Shown piece after piece: positions 16,282-25,120 of a DNA stretch of 27,116 bases. The first letter of the stretch is position 1. Every line of letters begins with the position of its first letter. The notes under the pieces were generated by a model. It did no database searches. It was not told the DNA's origin and saw only the letters and a list, made by a program, of their open reading frames with translations. The stretch lies in the NCBI GenBank assembly GCA_945903675.1, contig CAMDOP010000010.1, positions 1 through 27,116 on the forward strand, written 5' to 3'. Made by a program: the position numbers and the translations under genes. The DNA comes from Crenothrix polyspora (GTDB lineage: Bacteria; Pseudomonadota; Gammaproteobacteria; Methylococcales; Methylomonadaceae).

Positions 16282-16542
16282 TATAAAACTCTCCTGATTA
16301 TATAGCGCCTTTGCTGCGCTTTCTTATTTTCTGGTCAATATACCATTAGACACTAGTGAATTTGAAGTGCTTATAGTGAATTATTTGCTTAAAAGTAATG
16401 TAATTAGCTATTATCGCAATAAGTAATTAACTGATGAGCATCATAAGTTTTGTAAATTAAAACTAAACTCAATAATTTAATTAAATGATATTGGGTAAGA
16501 TTTAGTTTGTTATGTAATAATTTTTTAGTGAAATAATATTTC

Positions 16543-17631
16543 TTAAAGACTATTTTTTAAGGCATTAATAAATGCTTTATTTTCTTCTGGCTTGCCAATA
16601 GTTACGCGTAAACAATCTGACAATAAACCTCCTTGAGGGCTCATGTCTTTAATTAAAATACCTTGTTGTTTGATAGCTAAGAAAATACGGGTAGCTTGAT
16701 TATTAGGCGTTTTAAATAAAATAAAATTAGCTGCGCTATTGTAGGCGGTTATACCTGTAAGCGTATTTAATTGATTAAACATCAGAGATCTTTCTTGACA
16801 GATTTTTTGAGTCTGTTGATCAAATATCTCTAGGTTACATAAAGCGAAATTAACACTCAGCTGTGTAAGGCTGTTTATATTATAAGGTAGTCGAATTTTA
16901 TTAAGTTGTTCAATAATTTCTGGGCGGCCGATAACATAACCTAAACGTAAACCGGCCAGTCCTAGTTTAGAAACAGTGCGCATAACCAGTAAGTTATCAT
17001 ATTCTGGCAAAACATCCACAAAGCTAGCGTCGGCAAATGGTGCATAAGCCTCATCAATCACTACTAGACCTTGAGCTGCAGTTATGATTTCATGCATGGC
17101 TGATTTAGTGAATAAATTACCAGTAGGATTGTTAGGATAAGCAAGAAAAATAACAGAGGGTTGATGTTGCTTTATTGTTGCTAGCATTGCAGGTAAATCT
17201 AAATCAAAGTCATCTGCTTTCAGTGGAATGCTTAGATAATTCAAGCCAAGGCAGTCACTGAGTTGTTTGTACATAACAAAGCCAGGAGCAGGTGCCATCA
17301 CGCTTGCATTGCTAGGCAGCGCCATCAATAATAATTGAATGATTTCATCAGAACCATTACCTAGCATCACATCAAATTGATCGTTTATATGATATACACG
17401 TTTGATGGTTTGTGTGAGTTCAAGTGCTGTTGGATCTGGGTAGCGGTTTAATGGACAATCTTTTAGCGTGGATAGCCAAGCTAATTTTAGGTCTTCGGGC
17501 CAGTTATAAGGGTTTTCCATGGCATCCAATTTAATTAAACCCTGGGCATCGGCTACCTTATAGGCAGACATTGCTAAAACTTCTTTACGAAAAATAGAGT
17601 TAACTTCAAAAGGGCGACATTTAAAACTCAA
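16543..17631 (-). CDS. hisC: HisC, histidinol-phosphate aminotransferase
   Basis: A fold-type I PLP aminotransferase converting imidazole-acetol phosphate and glutamate to histidinol phosphate. Landmarks are LDAMENPYNWPE, GNGSDEIIQL (91-100), AYPNNPTGN (164-172), VIDEAY (D193, Y196) and the PLP lysine K222 in RTVSKLGLAGLRLGY. The reading frame begins with a TTG that overlaps the hisD stop (TTGA). An AGGA seven bases before it supports this start. The next candidate, an ATG at 17571, would remove 20 residues including the segment FRKEVLAMSAY, which looks like the conserved HisC N-terminus. The gene is last in mla-murA-hisGDC. I see no strong terminator in the AT-rich gap after it. Confidence 0.93.
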   Translation of the reverse strand: MSFKCRPFEVNSIFRKEVLAMSAYKVADAQGLIKLDAMENPYNWPEDLKLAWLSTLKDCPLNRYPDPTALELTQTIKRVYHINDQFDVMLGNGSDEIIQLLLMALPSNASVMAPAPGFVMYKQLSDCLGLNYLSIPLKADDFDLDLPAMLATIKQHQPSVIFLAYPNNPTGNLFTKSAMHEIITAAQGLVVIDEAYAPFADASFVDVLPEYDNLLVMRTVSKLGLAGLRLGYVIGRPEIIEQLNKIRLPYNINSLTQLSVNFALCNLEIFDQQTQKICQERSLMFNQLNTLTGITAYNSAANFILFKTPNNQATRIFLAIKQQGILIKDMSPQGGLLSDCLRVTIGKPEENKAFINALKNSL

Positions 17632-18935
17632 GATTTAATCCTGTATTCTGCAGAGCGGGCATGGGCGGTTAAACTTTCGCCTCGTGCCAGTATAGAGGCA
17701 ACTTTGCCTAAGTTATCAGCACCAGCAGCTGAGCAGTTTATGATACTAGAACGTTTTTGAAAGTCATAAACACCCAGTGGCGATGAAAAACGTGCAGTGC
17801 TAGAGGTTGGTAATACATGATTAGGGCCAGCACAATAATCGCCCAGAGCTTCAGCTGTATAACGACCCATAAAAATAGCGCCTGCATGACGAATATTTTT
17901 ACTTAAAGCTTCAGGGTCTTCAACAGAAAGTTCTAAATGTTCAGGTGCAATAACGTTAGCGACCTCTGCCGCCTGTGTTAAATCATTGACTTTAATTAAT
18001 GCTCCTCGAGCAAGCAACGATGCTTTAATTATTTCTGCACGTTCCATGGTAGGGAGTAAGGTATCAATACTAAGTTGTACTGCCACAAGAAAACTATCAT
18101 CGTCACTTATTAAAATGGCTTGTGCATTTTCATCGTGTTCTGCTTGCGAAAACATGTCCATGGCTATCCAGTCAGGGTTTGTTTTGCCATCGCAGATAAT
18201 TAATATCTCAGAAGGGCCAGCAATCATATCAATACCAACAACGCCATAAACCATTTTTTTTGCGGTAGCGACATAAATGTTACCTGGACCAACTATTTTA
18301 GCGACTGCTGGTATGGTTTGTGTGCCGTATGCTAATGCCGCAATAGCTTGCGCACCACCTATAGTAAATATTCTATCTACACCTGCTAAATAGGCTGCAG
18401 CTAAGACCAATTCATTGATTTCACCTTGCGGGGCGGGAACGACCATGATCAATTCGCTCACGCCAGCTACTTTTGCTGGAATGGCGTTCATTAATACCGA
18501 AGAGGGGTAGGCTGCTTTTCCACCGGGCACATAAAGACCAACTCTGTCTAAGGGCGTTACTTTTTGACCTAAGACAGTGCCATCTGCTTCAGTATATTGC
18601 CATGAACTTAGTTTTTGATGTTCAGCATAGGCGCGAATACGATCAGCCGCTGCTTGCAATGCCTGACCTTGTTCAACAGGAATGTTCTCCCAGGCTGATT
18701 TTAACGCATCTTTAGATAACTCGAGTTCATTTGCACAGCTAATATTACGATGATCAAAACGGTTGGTATAGTTGATCAGAGCTTGATCACCGTTTTGTTG
18801 TACATCAGTAATTATTTCTAATACACGGTGTTGAATATCTAAATCATTTGATTCATCCCACGCTAACAAAGCCTTTAATTGTTGATCAAAGTCAGTGGCA
18901 TTGGCATCAAGTTTTTGTAGGCTTAGATCGGGCAT
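17628..18935 (-). CDS. hisD: HisD, histidinol dehydrogenase
   Basis: HisD oxidises L-histidinol to histidine in two NAD-dependent steps using a zinc ion. Conserved segments are RVGLYVPGGKAAYPSS, KIVGPGNIYVATAKK, IDMIAGPSEIL, the zinc-binding DMFSQAEHDENAQ (Q264, H267), the catalytic pair in APEHLE (E332, H333), and YCAGPNHVLPTSSTARFSSP. I chose the ATG at 18935 (435 residues), which begins MPDLSLQKLDANATDF as in related proteins. A TTG at 18953 would add six residues; neither start has a good ribosome binding site. The stop overlaps the start of hisC, so the two are coupled. hisG is upstream with a 91-base gap. Confidence 0.95.
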   Translation of the reverse strand: MPDLSLQKLDANATDFDQQLKALLAWDESNDLDIQHRVLEIITDVQQNGDQALINYTNRFDHRNISCANELELSKDALKSAWENIPVEQGQALQAAADRIRAYAEHQKLSSWQYTEADGTVLGQKVTPLDRVGLYVPGGKAAYPSSVLMNAIPAKVAGVSELIMVVPAPQGEINELVLAAAYLAGVDRIFTIGGAQAIAALAYGTQTIPAVAKIVGPGNIYVATAKKMVYGVVGIDMIAGPSEILIICDGKTNPDWIAMDMFSQAEHDENAQAILISDDDSFLVAVQLSIDTLLPTMERAEIIKASLLARGALIKVNDLTQAAEVANVIAPEHLELSVEDPEALSKNIRHAGAIFMGRYTAEALGDYCAGPNHVLPTSSTARFSSPLGVYDFQKRSSIINCSAAGADNLGKVASILARGESLTAHARSAEYRIKS

Positions 18936-19026
18936 ATTAATGAGTTTTAACAAGTTCGAGTAAATGTAATTTATAGTAAGTATCCATTGATGAGAAAGTG
19001 AAAATCAACAATGTATTGCAAGTATT

Positions 19027-19656
19027 TTAATTACGTTGTGCCAAAGTCCGTTCAAATTGCGCCAGTAGATCGACAATTGCAGCGTTCTTCATTTTCATGG
19101 CGGCTTTATTAACGACTAAGCGCGAGCTAATATTCATTATTAAATCGCGAGGCTCCATGTCGTTTGCTTTTAGCGTGTTGCCAGTATCGACCAAGTCAAC
19201 AATGCAATCGGCTAGGCCGACTAAAGGAGCTAGCTCCATTGAACCGTAAAGTTTAATAATTTCAGCTTGGATGCCCAAATTTGCAAAATATCGCTCAGTA
19301 ATTTTAACAAACTTAGTGGCAACACGGACGCGACCAGTTATGGGGGGAGCATTTTTCCGAGTTGCCGTCATAAGGCGACAGCAAGCAATACCTAGATCTA
19401 GTGGTTCATAGAGGCTATCAGCGCCATGTTCTATTAAGACGTCTTTGCCGGCTATACCAAGATCGGCGGCGCCATATTCAACAAAAGTTGGTACATCGGT
19501 TGCACGTATAATGACAAGTTGAACATCTTCACGTGTGGTTTGTAAAATAAGCTTGCGACAGGTATTTGGATCATCAGTTGGTACGATGCCAGCTTCAGCC
19601 AGCAAGGGTAGGGCTTCCTCATAAATTCGGCCTTTAGATACGGCTATAGTTAGCAT
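19027..19656 (-). CDS. hisG: HisG, ATP phosphoribosyltransferase, short form
   Basis: HisG joins ATP and PRPP in the first step of histidine synthesis. At 209 residues this is the short form, which lacks the regulatory C-terminal domain and works as a complex with HisZ. Typical segments are LTIAVSKGRI at the N-terminus, ADLGIAGKDVLIEHG, RVATKF and the PRPP-binding region ADCIVDLVDTGNTLKAN. hisZ is not in this window; it is often placed elsewhere, so feedback control by histidine would depend on a gene I cannot see. The gene starts nine bases after murA, consistent with one transcript, though the two pathways are unrelated. Confidence 0.94.
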   Translation of the reverse strand: MLTIAVSKGRIYEEALPLLAEAGIVPTDDPNTCRKLILQTTREDVQLVIIRATDVPTFVEYGAADLGIAGKDVLIEHGADSLYEPLDLGIACCRLMTATRKNAPPITGRVRVATKFVKITERYFANLGIQAEIIKLYGSMELAPLVGLADCIVDLVDTGNTLKANDMEPRDLIMNISSRLVVNKAAMKMKNAAIVDLLAQFERTLAQRN

Positions 19657-19665
19657 AGTCTGGCC

Positions 19666-20931
19666 TTAGTTAGGTACGCGGCGAATAATTGCGCCTAATT
19701 GCGAAAGCTTTTCTTCTATGTGGTCATAGCCGCGATCAATATGATATATTCGATCAACCAGAGTATCGCCTTCTGCCACTAATGCAGCAACAACAAGGCT
19801 AGCCGAAGCTCTTAAGTCGGTTGCCATGACAGGAGCGCCGGTTAATTTTTTAGCGCCGGTACAAATAGCGGTATTTGATTCAAGCTTAATATCAGCACCC
19901 ATACGTTGTAACTCTTGTACGTGCATGAATCGATTTTCAAAAATCGTTTCAGTAACAATACCGACACCATCAGCAATACAGTTAAGCGCTATGAACTGAG
20001 CTTGCATATCCGTTGGAAATGCAGGGTATGGCGCTGTTCGCAGAGAAACTGCTTTGGGTTTTTTACCATGCATATCTAGAGCAATCCAATCTTCACCTGT
20101 CGTGATTTCAGCGCCAGCTTCAACCAATTTTTCTAAAACAGCATCTAAAATATCAGGGCGTGTGTTTTTAAGCTTAACCTTACCGCCGGTAATTGCCGCA
20201 GCAATTAAATAAGTGCCTGTTTCGATACGATCAGGCAGTATGTCATAGTGTAGGTCTTCAATACCTAAGCTTTCAACTCCCTCAATTACTAAAACGTCAG
20301 TACCTATGCCAGTGATTTTGGCACCCATAGCATTAAGGAATAATGCTAAGTCAGTTACTTCAGGTTCTTTAGCAGCATTTTCAATGATGGTAGTGCCATC
20401 AGCTAAGGTCGCCGCCATTAACAAATTTTCAGTACCGGTTACAGTTATTTGTTCAAGGACTAAGCGACAGCCTTTTAAACGCGTAGCTTTTGCATGAATA
20501 AAACCACCTTCGACGGTGATGTCAGCGCCCATTTTAATGAGGCCGTTGATATGTATGTCAACAGGTCGAGTACCAATTGCACAACCACCCGGTAAAGAAA
20601 CGTGAGCTTCACCGAAGCGCGCCAATAAAGGACCCAGTACCAAAATTGAAGCGCGCATAGTTCTTACTAATTCGTAAGGCGCAACATAACTATTGATAGT
20701 GCTGCTATCGACTTCGATATTCATTTTCTCATCGACTACTAAACGAACGCCCATGCGCCCTAAAAGCTCCATGGTGGTGGTAATGTCGTGTAGATGAGGG
20801 ATGTTGCCAACGCTGACTGGCTTATCTGAAAGCAAGGTAGCTGCCAATATAGGTAAGGCAGCATTTTTAGCGCCAGAAATACGAATTTCACCGGAAAGGC
20901 GTGAGCCACCAGTAATGATTAATTTATCCAT
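19666..20931 (-). CDS. murA: MurA, UDP-N-acetylglucosamine 1-carboxyvinyltransferase
   Basis: MurA transfers enolpyruvate from PEP to UDP-GlcNAc, the first committed step of peptidoglycan synthesis, and is the fosfomycin target. The 421-residue length is standard. Visible active-site parts are GAKNAALP (K22, N23), the loop cysteine C117 in LPGGCAIGTRPVD, and D308 in AFPTDMQAQ. The presence of Cys rather than Asp in the loop predicts fosfomycin sensitivity at the enzyme level. It lies 44 bases after mlaB. In E. coli a BolA-family gene (ibaG) separates mlaB and murA; here the gap is too small for it. Confidence 0.97.
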   Translation of the reverse strand: MDKLIITGGSRLSGEIRISGAKNAALPILAATLLSDKPVSVGNIPHLHDITTTMELLGRMGVRLVVDEKMNIEVDSSTINSYVAPYELVRTMRASILVLGPLLARFGEAHVSLPGGCAIGTRPVDIHINGLIKMGADITVEGGFIHAKATRLKGCRLVLEQITVTGTENLLMAATLADGTTIIENAAKEPEVTDLALFLNAMGAKITGIGTDVLVIEGVESLGIEDLHYDILPDRIETGTYLIAAAITGGKVKLKNTRPDILDAVLEKLVEAGAEITTGEDWIALDMHGKKPKAVSLRTAPYPAFPTDMQAQFIALNCIADGVGIVTETIFENRFMHVQELQRMGADIKLESNTAICTGAKKLTGAPVMATDLRASASLVVAALVAEGDTLVDRIYHIDRGYDHIEEKLSQLGAIIRRVPN

Positions 20932-20975
20932 GGGATGCTTATAGAGTGTCTATTAATAGAAATGGGATCAAGGAG

Positions 20976-21293
20976 TTAACCCTTTTCCGTTTGCGTAGCA
21001 AAATGTCCAGTCTTATCAAAACCGCTAAGTTTAGCAAGATTAAGTAATTGATCAGGAATGTTTTTGAAAATTATTTGGGTTCTATGTTGCCTAGTATATT
21101 TTATCCATTCAATCATAAGTGCCAAGCCCGCACTATCAGTGCTAACAACACGCCCCAAATCAATAGTGATATGTTTAGCTGTCGTTAAAAAGGCAACTGA
21201 TTGAATGGTTTTCTGATCTATGGTTGAAAAAGTTAAATCACCATCGATAATAAACTGCCCAGTACCTTGAGCAATAATGTTCAGTTGGGTCAC
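20976..21293 (-). CDS. mlaB: MlaB, STAS-domain subunit of the Mla transporter
   Basis: A 105-residue cytoplasmic STAS protein that binds and stabilises the MlaF ATPase. The STAS core is recognised by IDLGRVVSTDSAGLALMIEW, with the conserved Asp-Ser-Ala-Gly turn, and by NIPDQLLNLAKLSGF. The start is a GTG that overlaps the mlaD stop by four bases (GTGA) and has a purine-rich GGAAGAG upstream. Coupling directly to mlaD, with no mlaC in between, is unlike the E. coli order D-C-B. Confidence 0.88.
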   Translation of the reverse strand: MTQLNIIAQGTGQFIIDGDLTFSTIDQKTIQSVAFLTTAKHITIDLGRVVSTDSAGLALMIEWIKYTRQHRTQIIFKNIPDQLLNLAKLSGFDKTGHFATQTEKG

Positions 21294-21757
21294 TTTTTCT
21301 CTTCCGCAGATTTGAATAGAAATTGTCCTAAAGCTTTTTCAAGAATAATGGCAGAGTTCGTAATTTCAATTTTGCCATTATTTTTAAGAGGGGTATCTGA
21401 GCCACCGGCATCCAAATTAACATATTGCTCACCCAGTAAGCCCGCTGTATATATACTGGCAGAGGTGTCATCTGGTAGGGCGTTATATTTAGAATTGATA
21501 CTCATCTTAACTTCAGAATAAAAGCTTTTTTGATCGAAGCTAATAGCGGTTACTCGGCCGATTTTAACGCCAGCCGCAGAAACGGGTGATTTGATTTTTA
21601 AGCCCCCAGAGTTTGCAAAGCGCGCCGTTATGGTATAACTATCTTCGCTAACAAATGAGCTTAAATTACTGACTTGCATGGCAAGAAAAAACAAACCGAT
21701 TATACCTGAGGCGACAAAAAGGCCAACGAGAGTGTCTTGGGTGCTGGTGTGTTGCAT
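21290..21757 (-). CDS. mlaD: MlaD, MCE-domain periplasmic subunit
   Basis: MlaD is anchored in the inner membrane and forms the hexameric MCE ring through which phospholipids pass. The 155-residue protein has an N-terminal membrane helix (about 9-28) and an MCE domain (about 39-117), with GGLKIKSPVSAAGVKIGRV and YTAGLLGEQYVNL as typical strands. The C-terminal helix after the domain is shorter than in E. coli MlaD, about 183 residues in total. The ATG shares a base with the mlaE stop (TAATG) and has GGAG at a good distance. Confidence 0.93.
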   Translation of the reverse strand: MQHTSTQDTLVGLFVASGIIGLFFLAMQVSNLSSFVSEDSYTITARFANSGGLKIKSPVSAAGVKIGRVTAISFDQKSFYSEVKMSINSKYNALPDDTSASIYTAGLLGEQYVNLDAGGSDTPLKNNGKIEITNSAIILEKALGQFLFKSAEEKK

Positions 21758-22539
21758 TAATGTTCTCCAAACATGAGTGCGGTCAAGATAAAATCTAGAC
21801 CTAAAATACTAAAAGCTGAATTAACCACGGTGCGTGTAGTTGCTCGACTCACGCCTTCCGAGGTAGGTATAGCATCATAGCCTTCAAATAAGGCTATCCA
21901 AGAACTAACAAAGCCAAAAACTATGCTTTTAATGACACCATTAATAATGTCATCTTTAAAGTCAATGCCGGACTGCATTTGTGACCAAAAGGCACCTTCA
22001 TCAACTCCTAGCAGACCACAGCCGACCATTTGACCGCCGATTACGCCTACAGCACTAAATAATGCGGCCAGCAAAGGCATAGAAATTAAGCCGGCGACAA
22101 AGCGTGGCGTAATAATGCGCCTTATAGGATCTACGGCCATCATTTCCATGCCGGATAGCTGTTCAGTTGCTTTCATTAAGCCAATTTCTGCCGTTAATGC
22201 AGAGCCCGCTCGTCCAGCAAAAAGCAGCCCTGAAACCACGGGCCCTAATTCTCTGACTAAAGACGCCGCGACCATCACCCCTAAGGATTCTTCTGCACCA
22301 AAGTCAGAAAGCGTGTAATAACCTTGCAAACTTAAAACCATGCCCACAAAAAGGCCGGAAATAGTGATAATCAAAAATGATAATACGCCTACAGAATAGA
22401 GCTGCTTAAGTAATAAGCGTGGTCGCGCTAATAAGCTTAATATACCTGCTAAGATTTGTAGTAAAAAGCAACTGGCTCGTCCTAGTTTGGTAAAACTTAT
22501 GCGGGTGCTCTGGCCTAAATATTGTAAGAATGCTGTCAT
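21757..22539 (-). CDS. mlaE: MlaE, permease of the Mla phospholipid transporter
   Basis: The inner-membrane permease of the MlaFEDB complex, which moves phospholipids between inner membrane and periplasm to maintain outer-membrane asymmetry. The 260-residue length is the same as in E. coli. Several membrane segments are visible. The family signatures SLVRELGPVVSGLLFAGRAG and EIGLMKATEQLSGMEMMAVD are intact, as is the C-terminal GFVSSWIALFEGYDA region. It is the second gene of the operon, 50 bases after mlaF. Confidence 0.95.
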   Translation of the reverse strand: MTAFLQYLGQSTRISFTKLGRASCFLLQILAGILSLLARPRLLLKQLYSVGVLSFLIITISGLFVGMVLSLQGYYTLSDFGAEESLGVMVAASLVRELGPVVSGLLFAGRAGSALTAEIGLMKATEQLSGMEMMAVDPIRRIITPRFVAGLISMPLLAALFSAVGVIGGQMVGCGLLGVDEGAFWSQMQSGIDFKDDIINGVIKSIVFGFVSSWIALFEGYDAIPTSEGVSRATTRTVVNSAFSILGLDFILTALMFGEH

Positions 22540-22589
22540 GTTGTTAGTTTAATTGACTTAAGTTAAGGTCGAATTTATCAATGAAAGCA

Positions 22590-23417
22590 TTAATAACGTT
22601 TTCCTGATGATAACAGATCATCGACATAATCTTTGGCAGGATAATGAAAATGAACAGGGCCATCCGCAGCTCCCGTCATAAACTGCTGTACCCACTCAGA
22701 CTCTGATTGTTGAATTTCTTTTGGCGTACCTTGTCCGACAATTTTTCCACCTGATAACACATAGATGTAGTCGGCAATTGCCGAAGTATCATGTACGTCA
22801 TGAGAGACGATAATACTCGTTAAGCCTAAAGTGGTATTTAGCGACTTAATTAAGTGTACTAAGATGCCCATAGAAATAGGGTCTTGACCTGTAAAAGGCT
22901 CGTCATACAAAATCATCATCGGATCGAGAGCAATAGCTCTGGCTAAGGCAATACGTCTAGCCATACCACCCGATAGTTCATTTGGCATCAGGTTGCGAGC
23001 GCCTCTTAAGCCTACCGCTTGTAGTTTCATGAGTACAAGCGTGCGTATCATGGACTCAGGCAGATGAGTGTGTTCACGTAACGGAAATGCCACGTTATCA
23101 TAAACATTCATGTCTGTTAAAAGCGCACCGCTTTGAAAAAGCATGCCTAAGCGTTTACGTAAATTGTATAATTCAGCACGGCGTAATTGATGGACATTTT
23201 CGCCATCAACGCTAATAGTGCCTTGATCTGGGTATAGTTGACCACCTATCAATTTAAGTAAGGTGGTTTTTCCTGTGCCGCTAGGTCCCATAATCGCAGT
23301 GATTTTGCCACGTTCAAAATCGAGTGAAATATTATCAAATATTTTCGTAGTGCCGCGAGAAAATGACAAATTACGTACGGACACTAAACTGTTTTGTGGA
23401 GTAATGCGGTTATCCAT
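22590..23417 (-). CDS. mlaF: MlaF, ATPase of the Mla phospholipid transporter
   Basis: The ABC ATPase that drives MlaE. All motifs are present: Walker A GPSGTGKTT (44-52), Q-loop Q95 in MLFQSGALLTDMNV, signature ELSGGMARR (147-155), Walker B MMILYDEP (167-174) and the switch histidine H206 in IVSHDVHD. The MlaF-type sequence FQSGALLTDMNVYDNVAFPLR (residues 94-114) separates it from other ABC ATPases. It is the first gene of the run mlaFEDB-murA-hisGDC. The ATG has a poor ribosome binding site. The promoter should lie in the 456-base region upstream, which also holds a structured element. Confidence 0.95.
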   Translation of the reverse strand: MDNRITPQNSLVSVRNLSFSRGTTKIFDNISLDFERGKITAIMGPSGTGKTTLLKLIGGQLYPDQGTISVDGENVHQLRRAELYNLRKRLGMLFQSGALLTDMNVYDNVAFPLREHTHLPESMIRTLVLMKLQAVGLRGARNLMPNELSGGMARRIALARAIALDPMMILYDEPFTGQDPISMGILVHLIKSLNTTLGLTSIIVSHDVHDTSAIADYIYVLSGGKIVGQGTPKEIQQSESEWVQQFMTGAADGPVHFHYPAKDYVDDLLSSGKRY

Positions 23418-23601
23418 ACGTGCTTAGGCTATTAGTTGGGCTATAATAACGACTATTTTCTACGAAGTTGGCCTATTTAGTCAATCAATAGTCAATGTTA
23501 TCCGTATTTATACTTGTAGTTAGTAGACCTTTATTATGGAGATTCAAGTTAAATTTTATTAAACACTGTTGTTACGCAGTAACGTTGTTTTAGTCTCGTT
23601 T

Positions 23602-23793
23602 GCTGCGCTGAGCACCGCAGGTTTTGTTGGGATTAGCCCGAAGGGGGGCGGCAGGGATGCCGCGCGTCGGTAGAAGGGCAGGAAGCCCTCTCTACCGACC
23701 CCAGACAAAACGGAGGAGCGCAGGAAGCAGCGGCAGTCGAGCCGACTTTTCTTTGGATACTTTCTTATGGCAGAGCAAAAGAAAGTATCTCGC
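23602..23793. repeat. GC-rich structured intergenic element
   Basis: The 456-base gap between hoxY and mlaF (23418-23873) contains a block visibly richer in G+C than its surroundings. It has nested pairing. GTTTTGT (23621-23627) pairs with ACAAAAC (23705-23711), flanked by GCTGC (23602-23606) with GCAGC (23727-23731). Inside are hairpins 23648-23663 (six pairs) and 23666-23699 (nine plus five pairs). A separate 11-pair hairpin, GATACTTTCTT (23756-23766) with AAGAAAGTATC (23779-23789), follows. I recall similar modules ending in an ACTTTCTTT/AAAGAAAGT palindrome between genes in many proteobacteria, so a dispersed repeat is likeliest. A structured RNA is the alternative. No copy elsewhere in this window. 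Confidence 0.55.
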
Positions 23794-23837
23794 CTTCGAG
23801 TGCGTTAACCCGATTAACACATCGTCGCGATATCGTT

Positions 23838-23870
23838 AGTTTATTCAGCCACTGAATGGCTGAATAAACT
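23838..23870 (-). terminator. Strong hairpin ending the hoxFUY transcript
   Basis: A perfect 14-base-pair stem (23838-23851 with 23857-23870) and a five-base loop, three bases after the hoxY stop on the minus strand. The 3' arm begins with TGGCTGAATAAACT. There is no T tract after it. Its position and strength suggest the operon ends here. Confidence 0.6.
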
Positions 23871-23873
23871 TAG

Positions 23874-24413
23874 CTAATCATAATGCACACATTCATAAGG
23901 CAAGCTAGGTTCACGGCCGGCAATTAAGTCATTTAAAAAAGTCCAAAACACATCTGCTGACGGCGGACAGCCGGGTAAAAAATAGTCTATTTTTACTACT
24001 TCATGTAAGGGACGTACTTTATCTAATAACAGGGGCAGTTCTGGGTCGCTGGGGATTTGTGCATTTTCTACGCCTATGCCATCTATGTAAGCCTCAGCTA
24101 GGCACTCTTCCAAGGGTATAAAATTACGCATGGCAGGGAGGCCTCCGGTTATTGCGCAAGCACCGACAGCGACTAGTATTTTACAATTTTTACGAAACTC
24201 GCGTAACACATGCACATTTTCAGAATTACAGACCCCGCCTTCAATTAAACCAATATCGCAATTTGTGCAGTGCTCGATATCGGTTAACGGTGAGCGATCA
24301 AATTCAATGATATCTGCAAGTGCGACTAAACGTTCATCTAAATCTAATAAGGACATATGGCAGCCGAAACAACCGGCTAAGGAGGTAGTAGCGATTCTTA
24401 TTTTAGTAGTCAT
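23874..24413 (-). CDS. hoxY: HoxY, small subunit of NAD-reducing NiFe hydrogenase
   Basis: The electron-transferring small subunit of a group 3d bidirectional hydrogenase, cytoplasmic and without signal peptide. At 179 residues it is short, as HoxY proteins are. The proximal 4Fe-4S ligands are C15 and C18 in AGCFGC, C86 in VGACAITGG and C149 in PGCPP. Other family segments are FDRSPLTDI, EGGVCNSENVHVLREFR and VVKIDYFLPGCPP. The C-terminus VHYD resembles the end of known HoxY, so the gene is complete. The ATG overlaps the hoxU stop by four bases. The partner large subunit hoxH, expected next, is absent; a hairpin follows at once. Confidence 0.93.
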   Translation of the reverse strand: MTTKIRIATTSLAGCFGCHMSLLDLDERLVALADIIEFDRSPLTDIEHCTNCDIGLIEGGVCNSENVHVLREFRKNCKILVAVGACAITGGLPAMRNFIPLEECLAEAYIDGIGVENAQIPSDPELPLLLDKVRPLHEVVKIDYFLPGCPPSADVFWTFLNDLIAGREPSLPYECVHYD

Positions 24414-25120
24414 TTACTTTGCTCCGCAGCTAAGCTGACTTGATCGATTTGATGTTGATCATATAATCGTTCACCGATAGGGACTTGATAGCCGGTATGT
24501 TTAATGATTATGGCACCTGTTGGACAAATATGCGCCGCCAGATCAGAAGCCTCTAAATCAGTGTCTTTTAGTAAGCCACTATCGGAATTAACGATCAGAT
24601 GTTTATTGATGCCTCTGCCACTGATAGCAAATACCTCTTTGCCGTCATGTTCCTGGCTGGCTCTAACGCATAAGTTACAAAAAATACAGCGATTATGGTC
24701 AATTAAAACTTCGGCATGGCTAGCATCCAGTTCGCGCTGGGCATAAAAGTGCGGAAAATGACTATCCAGCATATTTAAATGATAGGCAACAGCCTGTAAC
24801 TGACAGTTGCCAGTTTTTTCGCAGGAAGGGCAAAAATGATTGCCTTCCACAAATAGCATTTGAGTTATTTTTTGTCGATCTGCTTTTAGTTCTTGGCTAT
24901 TATTGAGTACTTGTTGACCCTCCATTGCAGGGAAAGTACACGCTGAACAATTGCGACCATTGACATTAACCGTACAAAGTTTACAACTGCCATGTGGCGT
25001 AAATTCTGGATGATGACATAAGTGTGGAATATAAATGCCAGCTGCGGTAGCAGCTTCAATAATCGTTTGCCCTTCTTCAAAGGGAATAGTATTGCCATCA
25101 ATGCGGATCGTTTTAGTCAT
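24410..25120 (-). CDS. hoxU: HoxU, diaphorase small subunit
   Basis: HoxU is the NuoG-like iron-sulphur protein linking HoxF to HoxY. The 236-residue protein has a 2Fe-2S ferredoxin domain with C35, C46, C49 and C61. A His-Cys 4Fe-4S site follows in NHFCPSCEKTGNC (H95, C97, C100, C106), then a further 4Fe-4S site with C145, C148, C151 and C199 in NRCIFCNLC and HICPTG. All ligands are present, so electron transfer should be intact. It overlaps hoxF by one base (TGATG) and hoxY by four, a tightly coupled set. The size is that of HoxU and not of the much longer NuoG. Confidence 0.94.
   Translation of the reverse strand: MTKTIRIDGNTIPFEEGQTIIEAATAAGIYIPHLCHHPEFTPHGSCKLCTVNVNGRNCSACTFPAMEGQQVLNNSQELKADRQKITQMLFVEGNHFCPSCEKTGNCQLQAVAYHLNMLDSHFPHFYAQRELDASHAEVLIDHNRCIFCNLCVRASQEHDGKEVFAISGRGINKHLIVNSDSGLLKDTDLEASDLAAHICPTGAIIIKHTGYQVPIGERLYDQHQIDQVSLAAEQSK

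Noticed and set aside
23624..23839. Open frame of 71 codons on the plus strand in the hoxY-mlaF gap
   Set aside because: It runs through the hairpins of the structured element, is rich in Arg/Gly/Ser as expected from GC-rich palindromes, and has no recognisable domain or ribosome binding site.
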